NCBI RefSeq assembly: GCF_029846255.1
Contig: NZ_JARVWQ010000002.1
Location: 496,001 to 560,000 of the forward strand
Reading direction: 5' to 3'
Length of the DNA: 64,000 nucleotides
From: Amnibacterium sp. CER49
GTDB taxonomy: Bacteria > Actinomycetota > Actinomycetes > Actinomycetales > Microbacteriaceae
The translations under genes were made by a program, and so were the position numbers. The notes under the pieces are model-generated. The model was not told the origin of the DNA, ran no database searches, and saw only the letters and a list, made by a program, of their open reading frames with translations. The stretch's first letter is position 1. The number at the start of each line of letters is the position of its first letter. Below, piece by piece: positions 59,250 to 64,000 of the stretch.

Positions 59250-60185
59250 GTGAGCAGCTCCGCCGGGTCGACCTTCCCCCGCCAGCGCGGCCCCCGCCGC
59301 GGCACCTACTCGATCGTCGCGCGGGACGCCGCGACCGGCGCCCTCGGCGTCGCCGTCCAGTCCCACTGGTTCTCCGTCGGCTCGGTCGTCCCCGCCGCGT
59401 CCGCCGGCGTCGGGGCGATCGCGACCCAGGCGTTCCCCGACGTGCAGCACAAGCCGAAGGCCCTCGCCCTGCTGCGCGAGGGCCGCGCCGCCGACGAGGT
59501 GCTCGCCGCGCTGCTGCAGGAGGACGACGCCGCACCGCACCGGCAGCTCGCGATCATCGACCCGTCGGGACGGGCCGCCGGGCACACGGGACGGTCCTGC
59601 ATCCGCGAGGCCGGGCACGTGGTCGGCGACGGCTACGTCTGCCAGGCGAACATGATGCGCGGGCCGGAGGTCTGGCCCGCGATGGCGGCGGCGTACGAGG
59701 CCACCCTCGGGCAGGGCTTGACCGCGGCACTGCTCGCGGCGCTCGACGCGGCCGAGCTCGCCGGCGGGGACCTGCGCGGACGGCAGTCGGCCGCGATGCT
59801 GATCGTGCCCGCCGAGGGCACCGACGCCGACCGGATCGTCGACGTCCGCGTCGACGACTCCCCCGAGCCGCTCGCTGAGCTGCGCCGGCTCGTCGCGCTG
59901 AACGACGCGTACGTGCTCGCCGACGAGGGTGACGCCCTGCTCGCGCACGAGGACATGGCCGGGGCCGCGCAGCGCTACATCGGTGCGTACGAGGCGGCGC
60001 CGGACAAGGTCGAGCTCGTCTTCTGGGCCGCGCTCGGCCTCATGAGCGCGGGGCTCGCGGACCGCGGCCTCGTGCTGCTCCGCGACGTGATCGAGCAGGA
60101 CGAGCGGTGGCTCGAGCTGCTGCGGCGGCTCGACCCGGCGTCCGTGCCCGCGCAGCCGGAGGCGCTGCGACTGCTCGGGCGCTGA
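59250..60185 (+). CDS. DUF1028 protein with C-terminal helical extension (first of tandem pair)
   Basis: A 311-residue protein. Residues about 18-225 are DUF1028, an Ntn-hydrolase-like fold: TYSIVARDAATGALGVAVQS, GVGAIATQAFPDV, and LRGRQSAAMLIVP. The last 80 residues (HEDMAGAAQRYIGAYEAAPD onward) are helical and resemble TPR-like repeats. The family is linked to peptidoglycan or acylase activity in some bacteria, but its role is not established. GTG 59250. It is followed by a paralogue 29 bases away. Confidence 0.82.
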   Translation: MSSSAGSTFPRQRGPRRGTYSIVARDAATGALGVAVQSHWFSVGSVVPAASAGVGAIATQAFPDVQHKPKALALLREGRAADEVLAALLQEDDAAPHRQLAIIDPSGRAAGHTGRSCIREAGHVVGDGYVCQANMMRGPEVWPAMAAAYEATLGQGLTAALLAALDAAELAGGDLRGRQSAAMLIVPAEGTDADRIVDVRVDDSPEPLAELRRLVALNDAYVLADEGDALLAHEDMAGAAQRYIGAYEAAPDKVELVFWAALGLMSAGLADRGLVLLRDVIEQDERWLELLRRLDPASVPAQPEALRLLGR

Positions 60186-60214
60186 ACGCCGGCGTCCTTG
60201 AGAGGATCGCGCCC

Positions 60215-61108
60215 ATGACCTACTCGATCGTCGCGCGAGACCCCCGGACCGGTGCCCTCGGCGTCGCCGTCCAGTCGCACTACTTCGCGGTGGGCTCCGC
60301 GGTGCCGGCCGCTCTGCCGGGGGTCGGCGCGATCGCCACCCAGTCGATGGCGAACCTGCAGTACAAGCCGCAGGCCCTCGCGCTGCTGCGGGAGGGTCGC
60401 AGCGCCGACGAGGTCGTGGCCGCGCTCGTCGCCGGCGACCCGGACGCCGCCGCGCGCCAGGTCGCCGTGGTCGACGCCGCGGGCCGCGCCGCCGCCCACA
60501 CCGGCGACCTCTGCATCTCCGCCGCCGGGCACCGGCTCGGCGACGGGTACGCCGTCCAGGCGAACCTCATGGAGCGCGACACCGTCTGGGACGCGATGGC
60601 GGAGGCGTACGAGGCGGCAGCGTCCGAGGGGCTCGGCGTGGCGCTCCTCGCCGCGCTCGACGCCGCCGAGGCCGAGGGCGGCGACCTCCGCGGTCGGCAG
60701 TCGGCCGCGATCCTCGTCGTGCCGGCCGAGGGCACCGAGGCCGATCGGATCCTCGACCTCCGGGTCGAGGACTCCCCCGAGCCGCTGCGCGAGCTCCGTC
60801 GGCTGGTCACCCTGAACGACGCCTACTCCCTCGGGAACGACGTCGAGCCGCTGCTCGAGCGCGGCGAGCTCGACGCCGCCGCCTCGGTGCTGCTGGCGGC
60901 GCACGCCGCGGCCCCGGACAACCCGGAGATCGCGTTCTTCGTCGGGCTCGACCTGCTGCGCGCGGGGCGGCCCGACCGCGGCCTGGCGCTCCTCCGCGAG
61001 GTCGCCGAGCGGGACGCGCGCTGGCTCGAGCTGCTCCGACGCCTGCCGGCCGAGACGTCGCCGTCGGCGGCCGAGGCGCTCGCCCGGCTGGAGCACGACG
61101 CGACCTGA
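60215..61108 (+). CDS. DUF1028 protein with C-terminal helical extension (second of tandem pair)
   Basis: A 297-residue paralogue of the preceding gene, alike along its whole length (for example TYSIVARDPRTGALGVAVQS and GDLRGRQSAAILVVPAEGTE), including the TPR-like tail ending RWLELLRRLPAE. It lacks the 15-residue N-terminal extension of its neighbour. The high similarity indicates a local gene duplication. Its stop codon lies in the first HAIR-like palindrome of the Clp gene. Confidence 0.83.
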   Translation: MTYSIVARDPRTGALGVAVQSHYFAVGSAVPAALPGVGAIATQSMANLQYKPQALALLREGRSADEVVAALVAGDPDAAARQVAVVDAAGRAAAHTGDLCISAAGHRLGDGYAVQANLMERDTVWDAMAEAYEAAASEGLGVALLAALDAAEAEGGDLRGRQSAAILVVPAEGTEADRILDLRVEDSPEPLRELRRLVTLNDAYSLGNDVEPLLERGELDAAASVLLAAHAAAPDNPEIAFFVGLDLLRAGRPDRGLALLREVAERDARWLELLRRLPAETSPSAAEALARLEHDAT

Positions 61109-61124
61109 GCGAGATCCGCTCAAG
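61104..61124. promoter_or_regulatory. HAIR-like operator 1 upstream of the Clp ATPase gene
   Basis: CCTGAGC-N7-GCTCAAG resembles the HspR binding inverted repeat CTTGAGT-N7-ACTCAAG, with the exact 7-base spacer. It overlaps the stop of the upstream gene and is 80 bases from the Clp start. The match is partial. Confidence 0.45.
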
Positions 61125-61166
61125 TCCGTTCCGGAACCGGGAATGGACGGGCGCCGACGCCGTTGT

Positions 61167-61187
61167 ACTGAGTCGTAGGCACTCAAG
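61167..61187. promoter_or_regulatory. HAIR-like operator 2 upstream of the Clp ATPase gene
   Basis: ACTGAGT-N7-ACTCAAG has a perfect right half-site, a left half matching 5 of 7 positions, and the correct 7-base spacer of the HspR box. It ends 16 bases before the TTG start and so lies in the promoter-proximal region. It supports heat-shock repression by HspR. Confidence 0.65.
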
Positions 61188-61203
61188 TTCTATCGGAGGT
61201 CCC

Positions 61204-63750
<2,547 letters not shown>

Positions 63751-63765
63751 GCCCCGTTCGGCACG

Positions 63766-63797
63766 AAGGCCCCGCACCGTTGCCGGTGCGGGGCCTT
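63766..63797. terminator. Bidirectional hairpin between clp and folD
   Basis: A perfect 14-bp stem AAGGCCCCGCACCG / CGGTGCGGGGCCTT with a TTGC loop lies between the convergent clp and folD genes. The A/T pairs at its base give short A and T ends in each direction, so it can serve both genes. Confidence 0.82.
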
Positions 63798-63815
63798 CCG
63801 CGTCTCCGCGGCGGG

Positions 63816-64000
63816 TCAGGCGACGCCGAGCCGCCGCTCCGCGGACTCGAGCGTCTGCGCGAGCAGCGTCGCGACGGTCATCGGACCGACGCCGCCGGGG
63901 ACGGGCGTGATGAGCCGGGCGCGCTCCCGGGCGACGTCGAACTCGACGTCGCCGCGGCCGCCCGGGCCGTAGCCGGCGTCGATCACGACGGCGCCCTCCT
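63816..64000 (-). CDS. folD: FolD C-terminus, partial (methylenetetrahydrofolate dehydrogenase/cyclohydrolase)
   Basis: The 60 codons present read [20 protein letters not shown], then [20 protein letters not shown], the invariant FolD end ([11 protein letters not shown]). The enzyme interconverts 5,10-methylene- and 10-formyl-tetrahydrofolate with NADP. The 5' part lies beyond the window. The stop is TGA at 63818-63816. Confidence 0.93.
   Translation of the reverse strand, partial: EGAVVIDAGYGPGGRGDVEFDVARERARLITPVPGGVGPMTVATLLAQTLESAERRLGVA

Overview
The window is a 64 kb stretch of ordinary, gene-dense chromosome from a very GC-rich actinobacterium. Codons are almost uniformly G/C-ending, GTG starts are common, and most genes are packed in 4-bp-overlap (GTGA/ATGA) pairs. 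A GarA/OdhI-like FHA gene sits with two MerR genes, the fluoride channel comes as a crcB pair, and HspR-type HAIR palindromes precede a Clp ATPase. Together these suggest Actinomycetia, with Microbacteriaceae as my best guess from gene content alone. I see no rRNA, tRNA, IS element, prophage or CRISPR array. The only gap longer than 300 bases (4390-4777) is occupied by two palindromic repeats.

Layout. 0-11 kb: pyruvate carboxylase; a ParA-like ATPase; the MerR / FtsR-like MerR / GarA-like FHA locus that controls central carbon flux and division in relatives; a leucine-rich-variant repeat protein; a NUDIX-NYN fusion; and a fructose PTS with its DeoR repressor but without fruK or ptsH. 11-19.3 kb: an extended SDR, a DapA-family lyase plus proline-racemase-family pair (hydroxyproline-type catabolism), a Lys-rich Rho_N/SAP-like protein, and a tight operon of an O-acetylserine-sulfhydrylase-like enzyme, an NtaA/DszA-type flavin monooxygenase and an aromatic-amino-acid-lyase homologue that has lost the MIO-forming triad. 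19.2-27 kb: GNAT and class V (SufS-like) aminotransferase, lipid kinase, quinone-oxidoreductase-like MDR, iron-sulfur (6-4) photolyase, PNPOx-like oxidase, methyltransferase and histidine phosphatase. 27-36 kb: orphan response regulator, a VIT/CCC1 transporter lacking its metal-binding domain, two crcB genes, a YbdK-type ligase, S4 protein, serine dehydratase, NDH-2 operon, NnrE epimerase and an SDR. 36-45 kb: ChaB-type protein, the methylcitrate cycle operon prpD-prpB-prpC, a LysR/MFS divergent pair and a debranching-type glycosidase. 45-54 kb: cysK-cysE-ybaK, a LolA-like secreted protein with a two-gene ABC exporter, an EEP nuclease and an MFS-UspA operon. 54-64 kb: small housekeeping and membrane genes, a methyltransferase-MFS-ychJ operon, tandem DUF1028 paralogues, a ClpC-like unfoldase behind two HAIR-like operators, and the 3' end of folD.

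The most unusual material is (i) the 15.5-21.1 kb sulfur-flavoured gene group with a MIO-less lyase and a 7-codon coupled minicistron; (ii) two families of dispersed intergenic palindromic repeats, each present twice (4451/53336 and 4629/35847), plus a third large nested palindrome at 23190-23313; (iii) the MBD-less VIT transporter next to a crcB gene whose only plausible start is CTG; and (iv) the paired HAIR-like operators before the Clp gene. All functional calls come from reading the protein sequences by eye; no database search was run.
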